NCBI RefSeq assembly: GCF_014649695.1
Contig: NZ_BMTN01000020.1
Location: 91,705-155,704, forward strand
From: Streptomyces kurssanovii
GTDB taxonomy: Bacteria > Actinomycetota > Actinomycetes > Streptomycetales > Streptomycetaceae
Direction: 5' to 3'
DNA length: 64,000 nucleotides
Of the stretch, positions 17,976 through 25,703 are shown piece after piece. The translations under genes were made by a program, and so were the position numbers. Every line of letters begins with the position of its first letter. Position 1 is the stretch's first letter. The notes below the pieces were generated by a model. It ran no database searches, was not told the origin of the DNA, and saw nothing but the letters and a program-made list of their open reading frames with translations.

Positions 17976-19523
17976 CTACGAGGCCGGGCGGCGGGGCCGC
18001 TGTCCCGTCCCTACCGCCGGCCCGGGTGCGGGCCGGACGCCGGCGCCCGCCCGCCGGTCCGCGGCGTCACCGCCGGAGGCCAGCAGCACCGGCCGCTTCG
18101 TGCTGTCGCGCGACGGCAGGAACGCGGCCAGCACCAGGCCGGCCAGCACCGCCGCGGTGGCGATCAGGAACGCGATGCGGAAGCCCTGCATGCTGGGCAC
18201 CTCCACCGTGCCGAAGCGCACCGAGGTGTGGGCGAGCACCATGCCGATGACCGCGCTGGACACCGACGTGCCGATCGAACGCATCAGCGTGTTCAGTCCG
18301 TTGGCCGCACCCGTCTCCGACGGGTCGACGGCACCCATGATGAGCGTGGGCAGCGAGGAGTAGGCCAGCCCGATGCCGGCGCCCACCACCACGGAGACGA
18401 CGACCGTCTGCCAGGCCGCGCTCATCATCCAGATTCCGGCCCCGTAACCGGCGGCGATGACCAGAAGGCCGAGCATCAGCGAGACCTTCGGGCCGCGCCG
18501 GGCCGAGATCCGCGCGTACAAAGGGGCCACGAACATCATGGTGACGCCCAGCGGGGCGACGCACAGGCCGGCCACGACCATCGACATCCCCAGACCGTGG
18601 CCCGTGGAACGAGGCAGCTGCAGCAACTGAGGGAGCACCAGCGTGATGGCGTAGAACGCGACCCCCACCATGATCGAGGCGAGGTTGGTGAGCAGCACCT
18701 CACGCTTGGCCGTGGTCCGCAGGTCGACCAGCGGCGCGGGGCTGCGCAGCTCCCAGACGCCCCACAGACCGAGCACGAGCACGGCCCCGCCGAAGAGGCC
18801 GAGCGTCGTGGCGGACGACCACCCCCAGTCGCCGCCCTTGGTGACGGGCAGCAGGAGGAGGACCAGACCGGCGCTCAGCCCCACGGCCCCGAGCCGGTCG
18901 AAACGCCCCGGTGCGCGCAGCGGCGACTCCGGTACGACGAGCACGGTCAGCAGCATGGACACCGCGCCCAGGCCGGCCGCGGTGAAGAAGAGGGCGTGCC
19001 AGTCGGCGTGCTCGGCGATCAGCGCCGCCGCGGGGAGCGCGAGGCCGCCGCCGACCCCGATCGAGGAGCTCATCAGGCCCATCGCGGAACCGAGCCGCTG
19101 CGGGGGCAGTAGGTCGCGCATGATGCCGATGCCGAGCGGTATCGCGCCCATGCCGAACCCCTGGAGCGCCCGCCCGACGATCATGACCACCAGATCGTCG
19201 GTGACACCGCAGAGCAGTGAGCCGGCCACCATCACCGCCAGGCTCGCCAGCAGCATCCGGCGCTTGCCGTACAGATCGCCGAGGCGGCCCATGATCGGCG
19301 TCGCCACCGCGCCCGCCAGCAGCGTGGCCGTCAGTACCCAGGTCGCGTCGGCGGCCGAGGTGGTGAGCAGCGCCGGCAGGTCCTTGATCACCGGGACCAG
19401 CAGGGTCTGCATCACCGCGACCGCGATGCCCGCGAACGCCAGGACCGGCACGATGCCCCTGGTTCTGTGCTCCAGGTCGTCCGCGGAAGCCACCGGGGGC
19501 TGGTCGGCTGTCGACTGCGGCAT
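17976..19523 (-). CDS. MFS transporter, DHA2 family (14-TMS EmrB/QacA type)
   Basis: The chosen start at 19523 (515 aa, MPQSTADQPPV) has CGGAGG upstream; the longer frame adds an Arg-rich stretch. Fourteen membrane helices can be drawn. Motif A lies in the 2-3 loop as GRLGDLYGKRRM. Motif C-like glycines (GVGGGLALPAAALI) in helix 5 are typical of drug/proton antiporters. The C-terminal about 45 residues are Gly/Arg-rich and cytoplasmic. Export of a drug or metabolite is likely but the substrate cannot be read. There is no regulator gene adjacent. Confidence 0.88.
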   Translation of the reverse strand: MPQSTADQPPVASADDLEHRTRGIVPVLAFAGIAVAVMQTLLVPVIKDLPALLTTSAADATWVLTATLLAGAVATPIMGRLGDLYGKRRMLLASLAVMVAGSLLCGVTDDLVVMIVGRALQGFGMGAIPLGIGIMRDLLPPQRLGSAMGLMSSSIGVGGGLALPAAALIAEHADWHALFFTAAGLGAVSMLLTVLVVPESPLRAPGRFDRLGAVGLSAGLVLLLLPVTKGGDWGWSSATTLGLFGGAVLVLGLWGVWELRSPAPLVDLRTTAKREVLLTNLASIMVGVAFYAITLVLPQLLQLPRSTGHGLGMSMVVAGLCVAPLGVTMMFVAPLYARISARRGPKVSLMLGLLVIAAGYGAGIWMMSAAWQTVVVSVVVGAGIGLAYSSLPTLIMGAVDPSETGAANGLNTLMRSIGTSVSSAVIGMVLAHTSVRFGTVEVPSMQGFRIAFLIATAAVLAGLVLAAFLPSRDSTKRPVLLASGGDAADRRAGAGVRPAPGPAVGTGQRPRRPAS

Positions 19524-19986
19524 ACGTGCGGCCTCCGGGCGGCGGTCGTGGCGGAGCGCCGGGGGTCCGTCCCGGCGCTCCGTGCGATGACGGCGGCGGG
19601 ACACGGCGCCCGCCGCGAAGTGCGTGCACAGTGAACCTTCTCACCGGTCCCGGTATTCCGGGCCCCAGGGCGTCGCGTCGATGTTCCGGCGGGCGGCACC
19701 GGGGTACCCGCCGCCCCGTGCGCCGGAAGAGGCATCCGGCCCAGGCCCGGTCGCACCCGCCGGGCCCGCGGGTCACGCTGGAGAAGGACCCGGCCGCGGC
19801 CGGACGCCACGACGGCGACGCGCTGGAGGAAGAACTACGGGCGTGCCGGCACGGACCCGCCGCCGGGCCGCCCCCGCCGCCGCGCGGACCTCGGGTGCGC
19901 CGCAAGGGCACGACGAGTGCCCGGCGGTGCGCCGGGAAGCAGGAGCAGCACGCACGGGGGACACGTCCCGACAGACAGGAACAACG
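19524..19986. other. Intergenic region, no supported gene
   Basis: About 460 bases between the divergent MFS and small-protein genes. One open frame runs through it in phase with the downstream gene, but its translation is low-complexity Arg/Pro/Ala and the ribosome site supports the internal GTG at 19987. Expected to hold promoters for both sides. Confidence 0.55.
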
Positions 19987-20373
19987 GTGAACAGTGCACA
20001 GGAATCCGCGACATCCGTCGTGGTGACGCTCAGTGGCTGCTCGCGGGAGGACGCCGACGCGGTCTTCCGGGCCCTGAACAGGTCCTTCGAATCGGACCGC
20101 GCGGCCGACGACACACCCCAGTACGTCTCGGAGGGCCACGCCACCGTGTGGACCGCGACCTTCGACGTGGCCGGCACGCGCGATCCCGCCGAGCCCGTCC
20201 GGCTCGCGGCACCCGTCACCGCCGAGCTGCAGGGCGGCTACTGGGCGGTGGACCAGATGCAGGTGGCGCTCGCCGCCGCCTTCGACCTGGTGGAGCAGGG
20301 CATGGCGGCCGGCGACCAGGAGAAGGACGTCCAGCTGCTCCTCAACAGCGGCGTCCACCAGGAAGAGATGTGA
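19987..20373 (+). CDS. Hypothetical protein (128 aa) upstream of SSADH
   Basis: Start GTG 19987, preceded by an AGACAGGAA purine stretch. The product is a compact acidic protein (VVVTLSGCSREDADAVFRALNRSF..., QGGYWAVDQMQVALAAAFDLVEQG) with one Cys, no signal and no membrane helix. I do not recognise the family. It lies 42 bases before the succinate-semialdehyde dehydrogenase gene on the same strand and is probably the first gene of that operon. Confidence 0.65.
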   Translation: MNSAQESATSVVVTLSGCSREDADAVFRALNRSFESDRAADDTPQYVSEGHATVWTATFDVAGTRDPAEPVRLAAPVTAELQGGYWAVDQMQVALAAAFDLVEQGMAAGDQEKDVQLLLNSGVHQEEM

Positions 20374-20415
20374 CAGCGGCGTCCCGCCGTACGAGAGCTT
20401 GAGGAGGAGGCCTTC

Positions 20416-21819
20416 ATGCCCATCGCCACGGTCAACCCCGCGACCGGCGAGACACTCGAGACGTTCGACGCGCTGGGCCCCGAGGAGATCGAGCGCCGGC
20501 TCGACCTCGCCCGCGCCGCCTTCGGCCTGCACCGCACCCGCTCCTTCGGCGAGCGCGCCGCCCTGCTGAACCGGGCCGCGGACCTGCTGGACCAGGAACA
20601 GCACGACATCGCCCGGGTGATGACGACGGAGATGGGCAAGCCGATCGGCGCCGCCCGCGCGGAGGCGGCCAAGTGCGCCAAGGCCATGCGGTGGTACGCG
20701 GCCCGCGCGGAGGAGCTGCTGGCGGACGAGCACCCGGCGGCCGGTGACGTGGAGGACTCCGGAGCCGTACGGGCCACGGTCCGGTACCGGCCGCTCGGCG
20801 TCGTCCTCGCGGTCATGCCGTGGAACTTCCCGCTCTGGCAGGTCGTCCGCTTCGCTGCCCCCGCCCTGATGGCGGGCAACGTCGGACTGCTCAAGCACGC
20901 GTCCAACGTGCCCCGGACCGCGCTGTACCTGGAGGACCTCTTCACCCGCGCCGGATTCCCGGAAGGGTGCTTCCAGACGCTGCTCGTCGGTTCCGACGCG
21001 ATCGAGTCCGTCCTGCGGGACAGCCGCGTGGCGGCGGCGACGCTGACCGGCAGCGAGGGCGCCGGGCGGGCCGTCGCCTCCGTCGCCGGCGACGAGGTCA
21101 AGAAGACCGTGCTGGAACTCGGCGGCAGCGACGCGTACATCGTCATGCCCTCAGCCGACCTCGGGCGCGCCGTCGGCACCGCCGTGACGGCCCGCGTCCA
21201 GAACAACGGCCAGTCCTGCATCGCCGCCAAGCGCTTCATCGTGCACGCGGACGTGTACGACGAGTTCTGCGACCGGTTCACGGCCGCCATGAAGGACCTC
21301 ACCGTCGGCGACCCCATGGACGAGTCGACCGACGTCGGGCCGCTGGCGAGCGAGCGGGGCCGCGCCGATCTGGAGGAACTGGTCGAGGACGCGGTGAGCA
21401 ATGGCGCCACGGCACGCTGCGGAGGCCGCCGTCCGGACCACCTCGACCGCGGCTGGTACTACGAGCCCACCGTCCTGACCGATGTTTCCGACCGGATGCG
21501 CATCCACCGGGAGGAGGCGTTCGGACCGGTGGCGTCCGTCTACCGGGTGGCCGACGCGAAGCAGGCGCTGGCCGTCGCCAACGACAGCCCCTTCGGACTC
21601 AGTTCCAACGCCTGGACCCGCGACGGGTGGGAGGTGGAGCTCTTCTCCCGGGACCTCGAGGCGGGCGGCGTGTTCTTCAACGGCATGACCGCCTCCCACC
21701 CGGCGCTGCCGTTCGGCGGCGTCAAACGGTCGGGCTACGGACGGGAGCTGTCCGGGCACGGCATCCGGGAGTTCTGCAACGTCACGACCCTGTGGCACGG
21801 CGTGGAGACGGAGAAGTAG
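20416..21819 (+). CDS. NAD(P)-dependent succinate-semialdehyde dehydrogenase-like ALDH
   Basis: A 467-aa aldehyde dehydrogenase with the proton-abstracting Glu234 (LELGGSDAYIV), nucleophile Cys268 (NNGQSCIAAKR), cofactor segment VMPWNFPLWQ and the C-terminal PFGGVKRSGYGRE signature. Length and motifs fit the SSADH/GabD branch, which oxidises succinic semialdehyde to succinate at the end of GABA-type catabolism; an acceptor aldehyde other than SSA is possible. It has a strong GAGGAGG before ATG. The next gene starts four bases after its stop, so the genes are co-translated. Confidence 0.88.
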   Translation: MPIATVNPATGETLETFDALGPEEIERRLDLARAAFGLHRTRSFGERAALLNRAADLLDQEQHDIARVMTTEMGKPIGAARAEAAKCAKAMRWYAARAEELLADEHPAAGDVEDSGAVRATVRYRPLGVVLAVMPWNFPLWQVVRFAAPALMAGNVGLLKHASNVPRTALYLEDLFTRAGFPEGCFQTLLVGSDAIESVLRDSRVAAATLTGSEGAGRAVASVAGDEVKKTVLELGGSDAYIVMPSADLGRAVGTAVTARVQNNGQSCIAAKRFIVHADVYDEFCDRFTAAMKDLTVGDPMDESTDVGPLASERGRADLEELVEDAVSNGATARCGGRRPDHLDRGWYYEPTVLTDVSDRMRIHREEAFGPVASVYRVADAKQALAVANDSPFGLSSNAWTRDGWEVELFSRDLEAGGVFFNGMTASHPALPFGGVKRSGYGRELSGHGIREFCNVTTLWHGVETEK

Positions 21820-21822
21820 ACC

Positions 21823-22788
21823 ATGGTGCAGTTCGGATACACGATGATGACCGAGCAGGCCGGACCGCGTGAGCTGGTCGGCCATGTGGTCGGCGCGGAG
21901 GAGGCCGGATTCGACTTCTCCGTCATCTCCGACCACTACTTTCCCTGGCTGGCCTCACAGGGCCACGCCCCCTACGCCTGGAGCGTCCTCGGCGCCGCGG
22001 CCCAGGCCACCTCCCGGATCCCGCTGATGACGTACGTGACCTGCCCGACCACCCGCTACCACCCGGCCGTCGTGGCGCAGAAGGCCGCGACGGTGCAACT
22101 GCTGTCCCAGGGGCGCTTCCGCCTCGGACTGGGCTCCGGCGAGAACCTCAACGAGCATGTCGTGGACGGCGACTGGCCCGCCGCGCACGTACGCCTGGAG
22201 ATGCTGGAGGAAGCGGCAGGGATCATCCGCCGGCTTCTGGACGGCGAGCATGTCACTCACCACGGCGCCCATTTCGACGTCGTCGACGCCAAGTTGTGGG
22301 ACGTACCCGCCGAGCGTGTGCCGATCGGTGTCGCCGTCTCCGGCGACACGTCCTGCGCCGTCGCCGGCCGCACGGCGGATCTGGTCATCGCCACCGAGCC
22401 GAAGAAGGAGCTCCTCGACGCCTTCGACCGCCACGGCGGCACGGGCAAGCCCCGCGTCGGCCAGCTTCCCGTCTGCTACGACACCGACCGGGCCGCCGCG
22501 GTGAAACGGGCGCACGACCAGTTCCGCTGGGCCGTCGGCGGCTGGCGGGTCAACGCGGAACTCCCGGGCCCGAAGTCCTTCGAGCAGGCCACCGAGCTCG
22601 TCACGGAGGACGACGTCGCACAGGCCGTGCCGTGCGGGGACGACGTCGGCACCTTCGTCGACGCGGTCCGCGCGTACGTCGACGCGGGCTTCACCGAGGT
22701 CGCCCTCGTCCAGGTCGGCGGCGACCAGCAGGAGCCGTTCCTCGATTGGGCGCGGAGCACGCTGCTGCCCGCGCTGCGCGAACTGTGA
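21823..22788 (+). CDS. LLM-class (probably F420-dependent) oxidoreductase
   Basis: A 321-aa TIM-barrel protein of the luciferase-like family: FGYTMMTEQAGPRELV at the N-terminus, DHYFPW, a TYVTCPTTRYHPAVVAQKAAT strand-helix and the phosphate-binding SQGRFRLGLGSGENLNEHV segment, as in F420-dependent glucose-6-phosphate dehydrogenase-like enzymes. Actinobacteria carry many such paralogues, most of unknown substrate. It is spaced four bases from the dehydrogenase gene and 12 bases from the following small gene, so the three should share a transcript. Confidence 0.88.
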   Translation: MVQFGYTMMTEQAGPRELVGHVVGAEEAGFDFSVISDHYFPWLASQGHAPYAWSVLGAAAQATSRIPLMTYVTCPTTRYHPAVVAQKAATVQLLSQGRFRLGLGSGENLNEHVVDGDWPAAHVRLEMLEEAAGIIRRLLDGEHVTHHGAHFDVVDAKLWDVPAERVPIGVAVSGDTSCAVAGRTADLVIATEPKKELLDAFDRHGGTGKPRVGQLPVCYDTDRAAAVKRAHDQFRWAVGGWRVNAELPGPKSFEQATELVTEDDVAQAVPCGDDVGTFVDAVRAYVDAGFTEVALVQVGGDQQEPFLDWARSTLLPALREL

Positions 22789-22800
22789 GGGTGACGCCGT

Positions 22801-23112
22801 ATGAACGATTCCGTACACACCGGGTCCAAGGCCCCGTCCGACGAGGACGTGGCGATGCGCCTCGTCCCCGTCTGGCTGGCGGAGACCGCCCGTAACGACG
22901 CCGAAGCCGCGCAGCGGGCCGGCCAGGAATGGGAGAGCCGCGCGCTGTCCGCCGAATCCGCGCGCGAACTGGCCGACTGGGTCACCGCCCGGGTCACCGA
23001 CACGGCCTTCAACACCGACAAGGGCCCCGCCCCGGAGGCCCCGGCGCGGGTCAGCGTCGCCGACAAGGCGGCCGTCCACCGGTGGCTGGCCGCCCACGGC
23101 CACCACGTGTGA
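22801..23112 (+). CDS. Small hypothetical protein (103 aa), last gene of SSADH-LLM operon
   Basis: An acidic helical protein with GAGGGTGA before its ATG. It has no recognised motif, signal or membrane helix. The central stretch (ETARNDAEAAQRAGQEWESRAL) is strongly helical. It is followed by a strong terminator hairpin. Function unknown. Confidence 0.7.
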   Translation: MNDSVHTGSKAPSDEDVAMRLVPVWLAETARNDAEAAQRAGQEWESRALSAESARELADWVTARVTDTAFNTDKGPAPEAPARVSVADKAAVHRWLAAHGHHV

Positions 23113-23143
23113 CCCGGGTGGTCACAGAATGACGAACGGCGGA

Positions 23144-23170
23144 CGTCCCCGTGCCGTGGGCACGGGGACG
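23144..23170. terminator. Bidirectional terminator closing the eCIS operon
   Basis: A perfect 12-bp stem (23144-23155 / 23159-23170) with loop GTG between the converging small gene and the amidase gene. It marks the 3' limit of the minus-strand injection-system operon. Confidence 0.8.
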
Positions 23171-23196
23171 CCCGCGAGCCGCGGCGCACACGCCGG

Positions 23197-24072
23197 TCAG
23201 ACGTTGGGAACCTTGAGCTTGTCCCAGCTCGTCCTGCCCGGGATGCCGTCCGCGTCGCTGCCCGAATAGCCGAGCTTGCGCTGCCATGCCGCGTACGACT
23301 TGCGGTCCGCCTCCGACCACTCGGGGCCGGGGCCCACCTCGTAGCGGCCGCAGCCCTCGGCGACCAGGCGTCTGCCCATGGCAGTGATGATGGCGCTGCG
23401 TCTGCCGACCTGGAAGAACGCCGCCCCGGGGAACGGCTCGTAGGTCGGCGCGGGAGGCGTCGTCGGCCCCGACGGTTTGCCGCCGAGCCGTTCCCTGATG
23501 CGGCTGCGCATCGCGTCCATGGTGAAGCCGCGCGGGTCGACCTTTCCCGGCTGCCACTCCTTGTGCCCGATGACCGACCGCTGCGACCAGCCGTGGGCAC
23601 GGCAGATCGCGGCCGCGGCCTTCTCGATCGCCTCCAGCTGCGCCGCCGGCCACGGGTCCTTGCCGTCGCCGAGGTTGACGCATTCGAAGCCGTAGAAGTG
23701 GCGGTTGCCGTCGGTGTTGGCCTCGTTGTCGGCGGGCAGCGTCGCCGACTCGTTGATCACGGCGCGCAGCACGTCGTCGTCGCCGAGGCCGGCGTGGTTG
23801 GCCCGGCCGTTGCCGACCAGATAGACCGTCCCGTCCTTGGCGATCACTCCGTGGCACAGCGGTCCGGGCAGACTGGAGTGGCCGTTGTAACAGAGCTCGA
23901 CGGAACTCGAGGTGCCGGAGGTCACGGTGTGATGGATCATCACGCCGTTCACCGGCCCCCAGGGGCCCTTGTGGTTGCGGTTGTGCGTGCGCCAGCTTCG
24001 GTGCTCGACGACACGCAGTCCTTCGTTGCGTAATGCTCTGAGCAGTTTGTCGGCGGACAGCGGCGTTGCCAT
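23197..24072 (-). CDS. N-acetylmuramoyl-L-alanine amidase (endolysin-like), last gene of eCIS operon
   Basis: Start ATG 24072 (291 aa) with AAGGAG eight bases upstream. The amidase_2/PGRP domain (about 20-185) keeps zinc ligands in GVMIHHTV and in SVIGHKEW, with HFYGFECVNLGDG between. A Pro linker leads to a C-terminal wall-binding-like domain (FQVGRRSAIITAMGRRLVAEGCGRY and SYAAWQRKLGYSGSDADGIPG) typical of lysins of Streptomyces phages. It has no signal peptide, so it would need lysis, a holin or the injection system itself to reach peptidoglycan. It starts 25 bases after the DUF6519 gene, so it belongs to the operon. A release factor, an effector or a wall-remodelling aid are all possible. 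Confidence 0.85.
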   Translation of the reverse strand: MATPLSADKLLRALRNEGLRVVEHRSWRTHNRNHKGPWGPVNGVMIHHTVTSGTSSSVELCYNGHSSLPGPLCHGVIAKDGTVYLVGNGRANHAGLGDDDVLRAVINESATLPADNEANTDGNRHFYGFECVNLGDGKDPWPAAQLEAIEKAAAAICRAHGWSQRSVIGHKEWQPGKVDPRGFTMDAMRSRIRERLGGKPSGPTTPPAPTYEPFPGAAFFQVGRRSAIITAMGRRLVAEGCGRYEVGPGPEWSEADRKSYAAWQRKLGYSGSDADGIPGRTSWDKLKVPNV

Positions 24073-24097
24073 CGTGGTGCTCCTTCCCGGCGGGCCG

Positions 24098-25663
24098 TCA
24101 GTTCTCGGACCGTCCCTGATCGTTTTGCCCGTTGGCGGGGTCCGTCGAACCGCCCGCCGCGGCACGCTCCGCGGCGAGGGCCTCCTGCTCCGCGCTCTCC
24201 TCCGCGGCGAGCGCCTCCGCGTCCGCGGCGGGCAGCGGAGCGGCCAACGGCCCGAAGGCCAGCCGGAGATCGGCCACGGAGCCCTCGCCGAGGACCCAGG
24301 CGAGCGGCGCGCGGTGCACCCGCACCCCGTGCGGGGAGCGCAGCAGCGGACGCCGGGCGGAGTCCACCGGCCACTCGACGGAGCCGGTCGCCGTGCGCGC
24401 CGGCACCGTCCAGAAATCGCCGGAACGGTAGGTGCTGCCCGCTTCGAAGTACACGAACACCCCGTCCTCCAGGGGCAGCCAGGCTCCTTCCTCGATGCGC
24501 AGCGCGCCGCCGCGGGACTTCGACGCGGCCGTCCTCGAACGGCCGGAGCCCGCCGGGCGCGAACCGGGACGGTGGTCCCAGCGCCGCAGATACGGGCCGA
24601 GTTCGGGCCGCCTGCCCACCGACGGGTCCGGTTCGCCGGACAGCCGCACCCGCCGGCCGGGCAGGTCGAGCTCCTCCACCCGCAGCAGCGGCAGCGGTTC
24701 CCGGCGGCTGGTGTAGGCGGTGTCGACGAACTCGACCCAGTCGCCCACGTTCAGGCCGAGCTTGTCGTCGCTGCCGACCGATCCGAGCTCGACCCATGTG
24801 CCGTCGAGTCCGTCGACCGGGAGGGTCACGGACCCGTTCTCCCTGGACCACTTGAACGTCGCCTCGCCGGCCGGACCGCCCTCATGGATCTCCACCCGGT
24901 AGAGCTGGTTCTCCGGTCCCCGGTAGCGGGCGTCCGGACGGACCAGGCACGGGTCCTCGTCCGCACGGTCGGGGCGTTCGCTACGGGCCGCCATCCGGGC
25001 CGTCGGCGCCTGTGCCGCTTCCCACTTGGCGAAGGCCTCGCGGACCTGGTCCTTGGTGGCCCCGTCCTCGAGCTCCAGCTCGGAGCCGGGCACCGGGACG
25101 ACCTGCCACACCACCTTCCGCCGGGCCGCGGTGTCCGGCATCGCCGCCCCGAGCGCGACCTCCCGCAGCAGCGGGTCCTCAGCCGCCGTGACCGTCCGCT
25201 CCCACACCTGGAGGCAGGCCAGGTACGGGAATTGTGTCGGCAGCCGGTCGCCGGGCCGCTCCGGGTCGCGGTGGCCGTCCGGCTGGTCCCAGTAGGTCCA
25301 GGTCGCCGGCGGGGCGGGCGGTTCCGTCGCCGCGTCGCCGGCCTCGTCCTCGTCCGGCACGGGTACGCCGGCGGCGGGCCGGGTGGCGTCGACGAGGATG
25401 CCGTCCACGTAGTAGCGGCCGCCGCCGATGGACAGGTCGTCGAGCTCCCGGCTGCCGCCGAGGAAGCGAACCTCGAAACCGGTCGCGCCGCGCGGCCCGC
25501 CGTGCGTGCCGATCAGGTCGGACAGTGCGGTCCGGGCCTGGTGGAGCTGGATCGCCGCCTGCTCGTTGGCGTCGGCGTCCAGCTGTGCGCGGCCCTGCTG
25601 CGCGATCACCGCCGAGTAGTGCCGCTCCGGCCGGAAGGTGTCGCGCGAGATGTCAGCGTGCAT
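24098..25663 (-). CDS. DUF6519-type eCIS structural protein
   Basis: The start at 25663 gives 521 aa (MHADISRDTFRPERHYSAVIAQQGRAQLDADANEQ), the classic opening of DUF6519 proteins found beside eCIS baseplate genes. The N-terminus is followed by beta-rich segments (GGRYYVDGILVDATRP, NQLYRVEIHEGG, FKWSRENGSVTLPV) reminiscent of tail-appendage proteins. The C-terminal about 50 residues are Ala/Glu-rich and helical. The exact place in the particle is not established; a peripheral baseplate or plug role is likely. The gap to the upstream tail gene is 40 bases. Confidence 0.78.
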   Translation of the reverse strand: MHADISRDTFRPERHYSAVIAQQGRAQLDADANEQAAIQLHQARTALSDLIGTHGGPRGATGFEVRFLGGSRELDDLSIGGGRYYVDGILVDATRPAAGVPVPDEDEAGDAATEPPAPPATWTYWDQPDGHRDPERPGDRLPTQFPYLACLQVWERTVTAAEDPLLREVALGAAMPDTAARRKVVWQVVPVPGSELELEDGATKDQVREAFAKWEAAQAPTARMAARSERPDRADEDPCLVRPDARYRGPENQLYRVEIHEGGPAGEATFKWSRENGSVTLPVDGLDGTWVELGSVGSDDKLGLNVGDWVEFVDTAYTSRREPLPLLRVEELDLPGRRVRLSGEPDPSVGRRPELGPYLRRWDHRPGSRPAGSGRSRTAASKSRGGALRIEEGAWLPLEDGVFVYFEAGSTYRSGDFWTVPARTATGSVEWPVDSARRPLLRSPHGVRVHRAPLAWVLGEGSVADLRLAFGPLAAPLPAADAEALAAEESAEQEALAAERAAAGGSTDPANGQNDQGRSEN

Positions 25664-25703
25664 GGGTTCGGTGTCCCCCTCGGGTAGTTCGGAAGAAGTC
25701 GTC

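Noticed and set aside
19624-19986. Longer start for the 128-aa protein
   Set aside because: The added residues are Arg/Pro/Ala low complexity and the codon bias starts at GTG 19987.
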